Assembly: GCA_049841155.1 (NCBI GenBank)
Contig: JASGHI010000003.1
Span: 1,178,001-1,242,000, forward strand
Reading direction: 5' to 3'
Length of the DNA stretch: 64,000 bases
Source of the DNA: ZC4RG30 sp049841155
GTDB lineage: Bacteria; Pseudomonadota; Gammaproteobacteria; Steroidobacterales; Steroidobacteraceae
This document shows positions 17,605 to 25,900 of this stretch, in pieces (the stretch's first letter is position 1; every line of letters begins with the position of its first letter). The notes under the pieces were generated by a model, which was given only the letters and a program-made list of their open reading frames with translations, was not told the origin of the DNA and did not search any database. A program made the position numbers and the translations under genes.

Positions 17605-18567
17605 TCAGGGTGCGGAACCGACCGCCACCCAACCGGTGGTCTGTAGCGTTCTGGGCGCCAGGCCGCCGGCCGATGCGGCGGCGCCGACAGCGGTGAATCC
17701 GGACAGCACGAACTGCCGTGGATTCAGCGGGCCTGGTTGCGTTGCCGAGCCGACCGCCGTGAACCCGGAAAGGCTGATGTTGCGTGGTGGAATGGCAAAC
17801 TGCGGTGGTGGTGCTGCGGGTAGGTTCACATTCAACGGAAGCAACATCGGCACAGCCACCATCAACGGCACGGGCGGGGCAGCCGGCAACACCGTGAACG
17901 CATCTTCATAGGCGCCCCACCGCTTCGATTCGACGCCGTTGCGAAGACTTCCCGGATAGTCCTTTGCGCCGGGCACCCGCTGTACCCGTATCGCTCCGCC
18001 GGCGCCGATACCGATGATTCCGGCATGTACGGCCGCCAGGCAGATGGAGGAATCGCGTGGGTAAGGATTGGAGCCCCAGAGCACGCCAGTGGATTTACCG
18101 TCCGGCGGGCAACGCACGGCAATGGGCGCGGTGAACGCCATGGGGATGCCGTTCCAGGTGGTGCCCCATCCGATGCTCCCCGGATTCTCGTCCTTCACGA
18201 AGGAGTACGAATAGCCCCAGGGCCCGTACTTGAGCGTGGCGACGCCATTGCGCTGGCTGCCCCTGAAGGACTTCGCGCCTTTGCCGATCAGCAGCGTGAC
18301 GATGCCGCTCTGGCCTGGCTGCAGCACTCCGGCATGGATGGCCGCCGGGCACACCGGCGAACTCTCCGTGTAGGTGTCGGTGCCGTAGACATTGTCGCCC
18401 TTGGCCTCGGTGGGCGGGCAGACGAAGGTGAAGGTTTCACCGCGGCGCTCGCGGACCGAGCCGGCGTTCTGCTGATTCGCGAGTCCAAGCGTACCCTGCG
18501 CCAGCGCACTGCCGGCCAGTGCATGGGCCGCCAGCAGGACGCAAAGGCTTGCCGCCCTACTTCCCAC
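17605..18567 (-). CDS. Exported tandem-LCCL protein with C-terminal 22-residue repeats
   Basis: A 320-residue paralogue of the protein at 13877-14605. It has a signal peptide and two LCCL-like modules (VYGTDTYTESSPVCPAAIHAG and LWGSNPYPRDSSICLAAVHAG), followed by a proline-rich linker and two and a half copies of a 22-residue repeat beginning SGFTAVG (see 17608-17769). The start is a GTG at 18567 that lies inside the end of the upstream gene (11-bp overlap), giving translational coupling; the longer ATG reading frame lacks a usable signal peptide. Paralogy with the other LCCL gene suggests duplication within the locus. Confidence 0.78.
   Translation of the reverse strand: MGSRAASLCVLLAAHALAGSALAQGTLGLANQQNAGSVRERRGETFTFVCPPTEAKGDNVYGTDTYTESSPVCPAAIHAGVLQPGQSGIVTLLIGKGAKSFRGSQRNGVATLKYGPWGYSYSFVKDENPGSIGWGTTWNGIPMAFTAPIAVRCPPDGKSTGVLWGSNPYPRDSSICLAAVHAGIIGIGAGGAIRVQRVPGAKDYPGSLRNGVESKRWGAYEDAFTVLPAAPPVPLMVAVPMLLPLNVNLPAAPPPQFAIPPRNISLSGFTAVGSATQPGPLNPRQFVLSGFTAVGAAASAGGLAPRTLQTTGWVAVGSAP
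17608..17769 (-). repeat. Protein-level tandem repeat, 22 residues (66 bp), about 2.5 copies
   Basis: Within the LCCL protein's C-terminus. Unit 1 (17704-17769) begins SGFTAVGSATQP, unit 2 (17638-17703) begins SGFTAVGAAASA, and the last partial unit (17608-17637) reads TGWVAVGSAP. The period is exactly 22 residues in the two full units. It may be a stalk or a binding repeat. Confidence 0.75.
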
Positions 18568-20083
18568 CCGACACCCTGCGCAAGGTGAACACCGAGCGCT
18601 CCTCGCTGCAGGTGCCACCACAGTTGCCGCTGAGCACCTTGCGGGCAACCACATCACCCTCCCCCACGTACTCCCAGTTCGTCAGGAAATTGATGTCGCC
18701 ATTGGGCTGGCGTCCGGAGAGGTAGGAGCTTTGCCAGTAGGAATAGGGATCACTGTCACCGGGCACGCACTGATAGTTGACGCGGTTGGGCGTCATTTCC
18801 GTCTCGCCGGCACCTTCGGCGATCCAGTAGGTCATCTGCACATCCGCGCGGCCGCGGCCCCCGGCCTGCTCGGGCGGCGTGATCTGGATCCAGGTCTCCA
18901 TCACCTGGAAGCTGCTGCTGCCTGAGCCCGAGATCAGCGGCGCGCAGGGGACGCGTTCCGGCCCGGCGGCCGTGTTGAAGCGCACCGTGCCATTGCCGTC
19001 GTACAGCAGGTATTGCTTGCCATCCGGTTTGCGCTTCCATGGCTTGGTCGAGGAGGTCAGACGCACGCTGCCCTGCGCGCTGGAACGCACCGACTCCACC
19101 GGATTGCGTGAACTGATGGTGGATTCGAAACGCACTTCGTAGTCCCCGCCGATGCGGATCTTCCACAAGCCCTGGCCGGCGCCGGCGGGAGACAGGGCTT
19201 CGATGCGCGCACCGTCGCCTTCGCGCGGATTGCTGCCGGCGGTGTACTTCACGACGAAGGTGCCGTCTTCGCGGACCTTGCCCTGGGTTGCCTCGAGGCG
19301 CGCGCCGGCACCCACCGCGGAGGCAGTCCACTCGCCCTTCGGGATCGGCTGCCGGCTGTCCTTGGTCCGGTACGTGACGTGAATCTCCACGGTCTCGCCC
19401 GGACCCACCGTGCGGCTCTCGCTCGGGGGATCCAATTGCACCTCGGAACAGGCATTGGGTTTGTACCAGTCGCGCTGCACCGCAATGATGGTCATGCTGG
19501 CATTGGCCATCAGCCCTGCCGCCGCCAGGTCGCCGGTGGCGCGGGTGATTTCCTTCAGGTCATCCAGGTTCGGACCACCGCCTTTCTCGATCCGGAAAGG
19601 CCTGCGGACAGAAACCGGACCCGTGCGGACCCCGTCCATGTCCGAGGTGAAGGTGCCTTCCATCTCGCCGTCGGTCACGGACAGGTCATCGTTGACGAAC
19701 ACCTTGATGCGCGCCTTCATGGTCTTCATGTAGTGCTTGCGCTCGGTGGGAACCACATCGGTATCGACCGTGTCGGCAACGATGATGTATTCAAAATCCC
19801 CGGGGACCACGAACTTCACCGGGGAGCCGGCTTCGACCATCGGGCACTTGTCCATGAAGCCGCCGAGGGTCATGGTGAAGGTCTGCGAATTGCCGTCGGT
19901 CTCCGCCGTACTGCCCACCTTGGTCTCGCGCGAGAGGATCTTGCGGCCCACCTTGTTCGCGGGCACCGGCAGCACCGTTTCGCTGCGCGTGACTTCGTAG
20001 CCGTTCTCCTGTGCCGCCGGGGCCGGGCCTGCGGGAACGGCGGCCATCGAGAAGACGGCAACAGCAAAGATCGGGCACTTCAC
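18557..20083 (-). CDS. Exported protein of unknown function, first gene of the element C operon
   Basis: A 508-residue protein with a GTG start at 20083 (GGGAGAAA Shine-Dalgarno just upstream) and a signal peptide (cleaved near APAAQ, residue ~24). The mature protein is beta-rich with Ig-like text: AVGAGARLEATQGKVREDGTFVVKYTAG near residues 260-290 resembles a bacterial Ig-like/invasin-type module, and two further beta segments follow. No enzymatic motif is seen. The element C copy lies 33 bp before the start. The stop overlaps the GTG of the following LCCL gene. Confidence 0.72.
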   Translation of the reverse strand: MKCPIFAVAVFSMAAVPAGPAPAAQENGYEVTRSETVLPVPANKVGRKILSRETKVGSTAETDGNSQTFTMTLGGFMDKCPMVEAGSPVKFVVPGDFEYIIVADTVDTDVVPTERKHYMKTMKARIKVFVNDDLSVTDGEMEGTFTSDMDGVRTGPVSVRRPFRIEKGGGPNLDDLKEITRATGDLAAAGLMANASMTIIAVQRDWYKPNACSEVQLDPPSESRTVGPGETVEIHVTYRTKDSRQPIPKGEWTASAVGAGARLEATQGKVREDGTFVVKYTAGSNPREGDGARIEALSPAGAGQGLWKIRIGGDYEVRFESTISSRNPVESVRSSAQGSVRLTSSTKPWKRKPDGKQYLLYDGNGTVRFNTAAGPERVPCAPLISGSGSSSFQVMETWIQITPPEQAGGRGRADVQMTYWIAEGAGETEMTPNRVNYQCVPGDSDPYSYWQSSYLSGRQPNGDINFLTNWEYVGEGDVVARKVLSGNCGGTCSEERSVFTLRRVSGGK

Positions 20084-20115
20084 GGTTTCTCCCTGCGCAT
20101 GCGCTTCTCATGAAC

Positions 20116-20144
20116 AACGCGCAAAGCGGGGGAAAACCGGCTCA
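20116..20144 (-). promoter_or_regulatory. Conserved promoter-like element C
   Basis: TGAGCCGGTTTT then TTGCGCGTT, nearly identical to element B over 29 bp and also matching its first flanking base. It ends 32 bp before the GTG at 20083. It lies in the 74-bp gap after the gene ending at 20158, so it separates two operons running in the same direction. Confidence 0.6.
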
Positions 20145-20157
20145 GCCGGAAGGCAGG

Positions 20158-21210
20158 TCAATTCGCGGCGGGGTTCCAGCCGATGCGTTCGGCGGCAGCG
20201 CTCACGATCTTCTGCGCATTTGCGAGACCGGAGCCGCGGATGTCGGCACGCAGCAGCACATCCTGCCGCAGGGCCACGAAGTCGGTGACGATCACGCCGG
20301 CCTTCTCCCAGGGCCCGGCGTACTGCGGCGCGGCCGATGCGGGGCCGGCGGCGCCGGAATCGTCCGGATTCATCAGCGCACCGATGGCCTTGCCGGCGAT
20401 GTCCCGGTCCAGGCGCCACTGGCGGTAGCCCTCACGCCACTGCACCTGGATGCCGGCCAGCTTCGGCGCATTGCGCGCGCGGTACTGGCAGCGTGTGTCC
20501 TGTTCCTGCGGCAATGTCTCCACCGGCCCGCCCAGCAGCATCCCGGCGTCGGCCTCGGTCAGCAGCGCACAGGCCGCAACCGGCTTCGGGCGGCCGGCCG
20601 CGGATTGGGCGCGGGCGATGGCCGGCTGCACGCCGGCATCTCCGGAAACATCGCGCAGAGGTTTGCCGAGGCGCCGCAGCGCGGCATTCAGCAGACCCGC
20701 CCCCTGCTCGGCGGTGAGTTCCGTGGCGAGGAAATCGATGGCCACCACCTGCTCGCCCAGCAGCGCGGTGATCTCGCAGCAGCTCAGCATCCGGGCCTCG
20801 TCCCATTCGCCGGCAAGGGTTGCGCCTTCCGGCAATGGCAGTTTGCCGCGCAGCCCCGCGTCGCCGGCCGCTGCCGCCGGCAGGCCCAGCATGCGCATGA
20901 CGCTCTCGCCGCCGCTCCAGGTCACATCCAGCGTGACGCGATGCAGGTCCCGCGTGTCGTAGAAACACTTGCCGCCGCCGGCCTGGGGTCCATCCACGCC
21001 CTGGCGATAGGGCGGCCCCGCCAGCGGGCCGATGGCCGCCTCGACTTCACCGGCCGTGAGAAGCGAACAGGGATCACCTTCGCTCGCAACTCCCGCCGTC
21101 TCGCTCCCGGGCGCTGCATCAAGGGAGGCAGCGGGTTGCTCCCGGGCACCGCAACCTGCGAGCAACGCCAGGACCAGCGCGCAGGACAAGAGTTGGAGGG
21201 TGGGTCGCAT
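20158..21210 (-). CDS. Lipoprotein of unknown function with two repeated DUF3558-like segments
   Basis: A 350-residue protein with lipoprotein signal and lipobox LAGC (Cys20). Two similar segments each begin with a CxLLT-x-x-(E/D)A(G/E) motif: DPCSLLTAGEVEAAIG at about residues 46-61 and VAACALLTEADAGMLLG at about 218-234. Each is followed by a cysteine strand (GGGKCFYDTRD and DTRCQYRAR). This is like a duplicated DUF3558-type fold, a family of small secreted lipoproteins. The function is unknown. It begins 9 bp after the OmpA-like gene with a GAGGAAAT Shine-Dalgarno, so it is the last gene of that operon. Confidence 0.7.
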   Translation of the reverse strand: MRPTLQLLSCALVLALLAGCGAREQPAASLDAAPGSETAGVASEGDPCSLLTAGEVEAAIGPLAGPPYRQGVDGPQAGGGKCFYDTRDLHRVTLDVTWSGGESVMRMLGLPAAAAGDAGLRGKLPLPEGATLAGEWDEARMLSCCEITALLGEQVVAIDFLATELTAEQGAGLLNAALRRLGKPLRDVSGDAGVQPAIARAQSAAGRPKPVAACALLTEADAGMLLGGPVETLPQEQDTRCQYRARNAPKLAGIQVQWREGYRQWRLDRDIAGKAIGALMNPDDSGAAGPASAAPQYAGPWEKAGVIVTDFVALRQDVLLRADIRGSGLANAQKIVSAAAERIGWNPAAN

Positions 21211-21219
21211 GGAATTTCC

Positions 21220-22329
21220 TCACGGGCATTGCCGAGACAGCTCCACGCGCCGGTTGCGCGCGCGGCCTTCCAGCGTGTCGTTGGTTTCGACGGGACGGGT
21301 GAGCCCGAAGCCGCGCACTTCGAGCCGCGCGGCCGGGACATGATGGCGCGCGACCAGCGCATCGCGAACGGCCGCGGCGCGGCGCCTGGAAAGGTCGAGG
21401 TTGTGGTCAGGGCCGCCGAGATTGTCCGTATGTCCCTCGATCATGAATTTCCAGTCCGGATGCGCCGCCACGACGGCGGCGGCAGCCTGCAGCGCGGCGG
21501 CGGATTCGGGCAGCAACTCGGCACTGTCGCTGGTGAAATGGATGCCATCGAGCTCGGCATGACAGCCGTCCGCCAGCGCCTGGCCCAGATCGATGCCATG
21601 CATCCTGCCGGCCGCCGCATCGCGCGGTGCGGGCGGATTCTCGATGCGCACCACGCGCACGCTGGCCCCCAGCGCATCCCAGCGCAGGATCAGCGGCAGC
21701 CGATCGTCGTTGAGGATCCACAGTTCGGCACTGCCGCTGCTGTCGCCGACACTGACCATGCCGCGCGCGTGGATGACGGGCACGGTCGTGCGGCGCCCGT
21801 CGAGCAGCACGCTCATCGGCAGCGGAGATTTCTCCACGCGCGTCAACGTGCCGCGGTAGTACTTGCGTCCGCCCAGCAACCCGCCCAGCAGCGCGGCTCC
21901 CGACTGCACGGGCGCCGCGCCCAGCACCAGCGCAGTGGCGCCGCTGTCCAGCAGGTCGCGGCGGATGGCGCGCGAGGCCACGCCCTGCACCGCTCCGGGG
22001 AAGTTCTCCGGATCGCCGCTCTGCCATACGATGATGAGCCGGTGCGCGGACTCCAGATCCTCTGGCCGCGTGACGAAAATGGCCGAGTGCGAGCGTTTAC
22101 CCGCCTGCGCATCGTCCTGGGTCCAGCGCACCACGCGCTTGAGCCCCTGTGCATCGATCTGCTGGTAAACGCTGAGGCCTTCGTAATCGATGGCATCGTG
22201 TACCACCGAAGTGACGGTCAGCCCCGGCGCGAGGTCAATGCCATGGCCGGCCGGCGCTGCCGCATGCGCCCATGCCCCGGCCAGCAATCCGGCCAGCAGG
22301 ATGGCGCGCTGCCCTGCGCGCGCACTCAC
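21220..22329 (-). CDS. OmpA-family C-terminal peptidoglycan-binding protein
   Basis: A 369-residue protein starting with a GTG at 22329 that overlaps the upstream stop (GTGA), and a signal peptide to about residue 23. The N-terminal 250 residues are an unrecognised domain. The C-terminal OmpA/MotB-like domain runs from about 260 to 369: IHFTSDSAELLPESAAAL, MIEGHTDNLGGPDHNLDLSRRRAAAVRDAL and GFGLTRPVETNDTLEGRARNRRVE. It has the TD and R residues that hold meso-diaminopimelate. It therefore ties this operon's lipoproteins to the cell wall. Longer upstream reading is spurious. Confidence 0.85.
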   Translation of the reverse strand: MSARAGQRAILLAGLLAGAWAHAAAPAGHGIDLAPGLTVTSVVHDAIDYEGLSVYQQIDAQGLKRVVRWTQDDAQAGKRSHSAIFVTRPEDLESAHRLIIVWQSGDPENFPGAVQGVASRAIRRDLLDSGATALVLGAAPVQSGAALLGGLLGGRKYYRGTLTRVEKSPLPMSVLLDGRRTTVPVIHARGMVSVGDSSGSAELWILNDDRLPLILRWDALGASVRVVRIENPPAPRDAAAGRMHGIDLGQALADGCHAELDGIHFTSDSAELLPESAAALQAAAAVVAAHPDWKFMIEGHTDNLGGPDHNLDLSRRRAAAVRDALVARHHVPAARLEVRGFGLTRPVETNDTLEGRARNRRVELSRQCP

Positions 22330-24104
22330 TGATCGCCTCCGGCACGGCAGATGGGCATGTCGGGTTCGGCGCGATACCAGTTCTTCTTGAAGATCTCCTC
22401 GCGCAGCGAGGCGGCATTGCCGGCCTGCTTGAGCTTTTCGTTGAGCGGGCTGGCAAGGAACCTGCCCAGTCCCGGAACATCCAGCGCGATGCGGGTGTCC
22501 ACCCCTGCGTTGATCGAAGTGACCAGCGTGTACTGATGGCAGGGCACCAGCCCCAGCTGGCCGCCGGAGGTGATGGTCGCCGAGCTGACCAGATCGATGT
22601 ACACCACGCTGGAAGCGCCGAATATCCCCACGCCCAGTCCCACCCGCGGCGCCTGCAGCGCCACCAGCACCGCCGAAACGCCGATGCTGGAGGCCAGCGT
22701 CTTCAGTGGATTCGGCTGTGCGGCCAGCGTGCCGCCCACGGTGAAGCGGTCGCCTTCCAGCTGCACGGTGCCGCTGCCGGAGAAGGGAATGTCGTACTCG
22801 GCGTCGAAGGTGTCGTTGCGCGTGGTCAATGCGGGCTGGGCGATCACGTCGAAGCCGATCTGGAACACCATGGGCAGGCCCGCGACGATCACCGGAATGT
22901 TGAAGCGGATGGGAATGTCCACTTTCAGCTTCTCGATCCACTGCTCGGAGGATTCGCCGCGGCGCGCGATGAACTGCAGCTTCAGGTTGCCGTTGACGTT
23001 CCTGAACTCTGTCTTGAGCAACCCCAGTGCCGCGCCATGGATCTGCAGCTGGTTCGACACGCTGAGACTGTCGCTGGCCGAAATGCCGGTGAGATCGCCC
23101 GACGCCCGCAGGCGCAGATCCCACAGTGCCGAACCGATGTCGAACAGTCCCTGCGTCAGGGCCTTGTTGGGCGCGTTGGCCCCGCCGCCGGCCACCTTCT
23201 TCCAGTCGTCGCCGGCCTTGTCGGCTGCGGCGCCGGCGCGCTCGGCAGCGGTACCGCCACGGCCGGCGCCGTCACGGATGGCACCGGCTTCCTCGCGGCG
23301 CTTTTTGGCGGCGAAATCCTCGATGTCTCGGCGTGGATTGCCCTCGGGCGCGGCCTGCACGTCGGACTGCTGCTTGCGCGCCTCGATGTCGAAGTGCAAT
23401 CCGCCCTCTATCGGCGCGTAGGCCAGTTCCAGGTCGATGCCATTCACGCGGGTGGCAAAGGAGTTCGGCAGGTTGACGATCTGCGGGCCTGCGGCGCCCT
23501 CCTCCGCGCGCGCCTGATTGATGAACCCGACATACAGGGCGCGCGGGGTGGCATTAGCCGCCGTCTGCTGCGTCACCGGCGGGCGGAACACGGCGAACAT
23601 CTGGCGCGCATCGAGCGGGTAGTCGTAGTCGATGTCCGCCTCGTCGAAGACCTCGGGGAAACTCACCGGCGCGGTATCCACCACCCACTGGTCGGCCTCC
23701 GCCCGGGCATGGATCACGCGCCGCAGCGCCAGGCCCCAAAGGAAGAGGATGCGGCCCTCGGTCAACGCCCGAGTCCGGGAACTGGCGGCAAAGCGGAAGG
23801 TCACGCCATCCGCCGACACGGCCTGCAGTGTGTCGATGGCCGTCTGGCGATCGATCTTCACCACGTCGGGGTTCCACCGGACTTCGAACTTCTTCGCCGG
23901 AGTCTCCCGCACCGTGCGCAGATAGCTCACCAGTGCGGCGCGCGTTCCGCCCTGCACGAAGGCCCCTGCCGCCGGCGCATCCGCGCTGCCTTGCCCGGAG
24001 GCAGCGGGATGCGCGGCTTCGCCCGGCACTGCGGAAGGGTCTCTGCAGGAGACCAGCATCAGCGCCGCGGAAATCACCAGCCCAGCGCGGGGTTGACGCT
24101 TCAC
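22326..24104 (-). CDS. Large lipoprotein of unknown function, first gene of the OmpA operon
   Basis: A 592-residue protein. The GTG at 24104 gives a lipoprotein leader with lipobox LVSC (Cys ~18); an ATG 69 bp upstream would put a long unlikely extension before it. Residues ~45-130 read as an alpha/beta domain, and a charged helical segment (AKKRREEAGAIRDGAGRGGTAAERAGAAADK) near residue 260-300 could be a coiled coil. The C-terminal half is beta-rich, with VGLGVGIFGASSVVYIDL. No family is recognised. It is divergent from the DUF3617 gene. The shared 110-bp gap has no copy of the 29-bp element. Confidence 0.68.
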   Translation of the reverse strand: MKRQPRAGLVISAALMLVSCRDPSAVPGEAAHPAASGQGSADAPAAGAFVQGGTRAALVSYLRTVRETPAKKFEVRWNPDVVKIDRQTAIDTLQAVSADGVTFRFAASSRTRALTEGRILFLWGLALRRVIHARAEADQWVVDTAPVSFPEVFDEADIDYDYPLDARQMFAVFRPPVTQQTAANATPRALYVGFINQARAEEGAAGPQIVNLPNSFATRVNGIDLELAYAPIEGGLHFDIEARKQQSDVQAAPEGNPRRDIEDFAAKKRREEAGAIRDGAGRGGTAAERAGAAADKAGDDWKKVAGGGANAPNKALTQGLFDIGSALWDLRLRASGDLTGISASDSLSVSNQLQIHGAALGLLKTEFRNVNGNLKLQFIARRGESSEQWIEKLKVDIPIRFNIPVIVAGLPMVFQIGFDVIAQPALTTRNDTFDAEYDIPFSGSGTVQLEGDRFTVGGTLAAQPNPLKTLASSIGVSAVLVALQAPRVGLGVGIFGASSVVYIDLVSSATITSGGQLGLVPCHQYTLVTSINAGVDTRIALDVPGLGRFLASPLNEKLKQAGNAASLREEIFKKNWYRAEPDMPICRAGGDQ

Positions 24105-24214
24105 GGTCGGCAGTATCGCGGCTGGCTGCAGGACTGTCGTTGGGGCATTTGCCCTATTGAGGCCGGAGCGCACACGGCAGGAAATACCGCCATCGAACCT
24201 GGTGGGAGAAAGCC

Positions 24215-24724
24215 ATGGGACTGCGGACAGCCATGTGGGTCGTGATGCTCGCCGCGGCGCCGCTGCTGCCGGCGGCGGAGCCGCTGAACGTGAAGACGGG
24301 ACTCTGGCAGATCGACTATGCGATGGACATGCAGGGCATGCTCATTCCCGAATCGGTGCTGGCGCAAATGCCGCCCGACCAGCGTGCCAAGGTGGAGGCA
24401 TCGATGCGCCAGCGGGCCGCCCAGGGCACACATCGGAACGTGATGAAGAGCTGCATCAAGGCAGAGGATCTGGCGCGCGGGGCATTCAATGCCGACCCCG
24501 ACTCCAAATGCAGGAACACCGTGGTCAAGCAGACGGCCAACCACCAGGAAATGACATTCGTGTGCCAGCAGGACGGTGAAACGCGCACCGGGCGCATGAC
24601 CCTGGATGCGCTCTCCAATGAGCGCATACGCAGCAACGTGGAAATCGAAACGCCGAAGGGCAAGGTCAAGACCACGATGGACGGCAAATGGCTGGGCAAG
24701 AGCTGCGCCGGCGAGGACGATTGA
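24215..24724 (+). CDS. DUF3617 exported protein
   Basis: A 169-residue protein with a signal peptide (cleaved near PAAEP, residue ~21) followed by the DUF3617 opening VKTGLWQIDYAMDMQGM (about residues 26-42). Two cysteine pairs are present (KSCIK, SKCRNT, FVCQQ, KSCAG). DUF3617 proteins are short periplasmic proteins, common in gammaproteobacteria and of unknown function; many genomes hold several. It is divergent from the OmpA operon and convergent with the LuxR-type gene. Confidence 0.8.
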   Translation: MGLRTAMWVVMLAAAPLLPAAEPLNVKTGLWQIDYAMDMQGMLIPESVLAQMPPDQRAKVEASMRQRAAQGTHRNVMKSCIKAEDLARGAFNADPDSKCRNTVVKQTANHQEMTFVCQQDGETRTGRMTLDALSNERIRSNVEIETPKGKVKTTMDGKWLGKSCAGEDD

Positions 24725-24752
24725 GTCCCGCGCGCCCTCGCGCCGGCCTTTG

Positions 24753-25730
24753 CTACACCAATGCGCTCTCGCGCAAGACGGCGATCAGTGCGGAGCGGCT
24801 GCTGACACCCAGCTTGCGGTAGATGTGGTCGCGATGGTTCTCGACCGTGGAAGGCGAGAGTCCGAGCTTCTTCGCTGCCGGCTTCACGCCCAGACCCGCG
24901 CCCAGCAGCTCCGCCACCTGAAGTTCGCGTCGCCCCAGGGAATCCACCGGCAGGCGGGCACGCGCGCATAGCAGCATGCGTTCCGGCAGGCGGCTGATGC
25001 GCGCCACCACACGATCGCCCAGGAAGGTGGATTCGGTGCGCACTGCGGAGCGCAGCAATTCCGGCGGCAGCGACCCACCCGGCCAGGACGGCCATTCGGT
25101 GCGCAGCAATGCCGCGAAGCCCTCGCTGGCCGCTTCCAGTGCGCCGTCCTTGCCGGCTACGGCCACGGCAAGATTCGCGGTCGCGACGCCGCGCGCCGCG
25201 ATGAAGGCATCGTCGATGATCCGCCGCGACAGCGCGGCTATCCAGTGAGGCAGCAGGTTCTGGTGCAGCACCCGCTCGGTTTCGCTGAACGCCGGCTGGC
25301 GACTGTTGCGGAACAGGCACACCGAACTGAACACACCCGTGGTCCCGTCGGCCACCATGCCTTCCAGACTGGAACACAGATCGTCGGGATCTCCGGCCAG
25401 CTGGCGGACCTCGGGCGGATAGTCGTCCTGCACATGGATGAAGGACTGACCGGACGCAGCCGCCAGCTTGTGGCTGGTGGAGTCGAGATCCGCGGTGGCG
25501 CGCACCGCGTCGGCGAAACCGGGTGACAGGCCACGCACGAGGATGTCGTGGAACACGGCGCCGCGCGGTGTCATCACTCCGTGCGCCCACGCGGCACCTG
25601 TATAGGGAAGATACGGCGCCAACTCATCAAGCGCGCGCTGCCGGAAGGCGGGCGCCGGTTCGCGCGGCGGCGAGTTGTAGAGATCGAGGACGATTCGGCT
25701 TAGCTTCTCGAGTTCACTGACTGAAGCCAT
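24753..25730 (-). CDS. LuxR-type transcriptional regulator
   Basis: A 325-residue protein with a C-terminal LuxR/FixJ helix-turn-helix at about residues 262-320 (LGRRELQVAELLGAGLGVKPAAKKLGLSPSTVENHRDHIYRKLGV, positions approximate). The N-terminal ~250 residues contain no clear receiver, PAS or acyl-homoserine-lactone domain, so the signal is unknown. It points away from the alkaline phosphatase remnant, with 170 bp between the starts, and is convergent with the DUF3617 gene. It could control either neighbour, which is inference. Confidence 0.85.
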   Translation of the reverse strand: MASVSELEKLSRIVLDLYNSPPREPAPAFRQRALDELAPYLPYTGAAWAHGVMTPRGAVFHDILVRGLSPGFADAVRATADLDSTSHKLAAASGQSFIHVQDDYPPEVRQLAGDPDDLCSSLEGMVADGTTGVFSSVCLFRNSRQPAFSETERVLHQNLLPHWIAALSRRIIDDAFIAARGVATANLAVAVAGKDGALEAASEGFAALLRTEWPSWPGGSLPPELLRSAVRTESTFLGDRVVARISRLPERMLLCARARLPVDSLGRRELQVAELLGAGLGVKPAAKKLGLSPSTVENHRDHIYRKLGVSSRSALIAVLRESALV

Positions 25731-25900
25731 GCGCGCAGCGTACAGGAACCAGAGGCACCCGACAGCCTGGTGGGTGCCGGACCGGCCGCGCGCGATGCTG
25801 CTTGGGCAATCGCAGGCAGCGCATGCTTCTCAGCAAGACTCGGAGTTGTAGCATTGGAGGGCTAGCCTCTCCCCCATTCGACTTGCCCAGGAAATTCCCA

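Noticed and set aside
24105..24214. Copies of the 29-bp element between the OmpA operon and the DUF3617 gene
   Set aside because: I compared both strands of the 110-bp gap; no GAGCCGGTTTT plus GCGCG pair at the required spacing is present.
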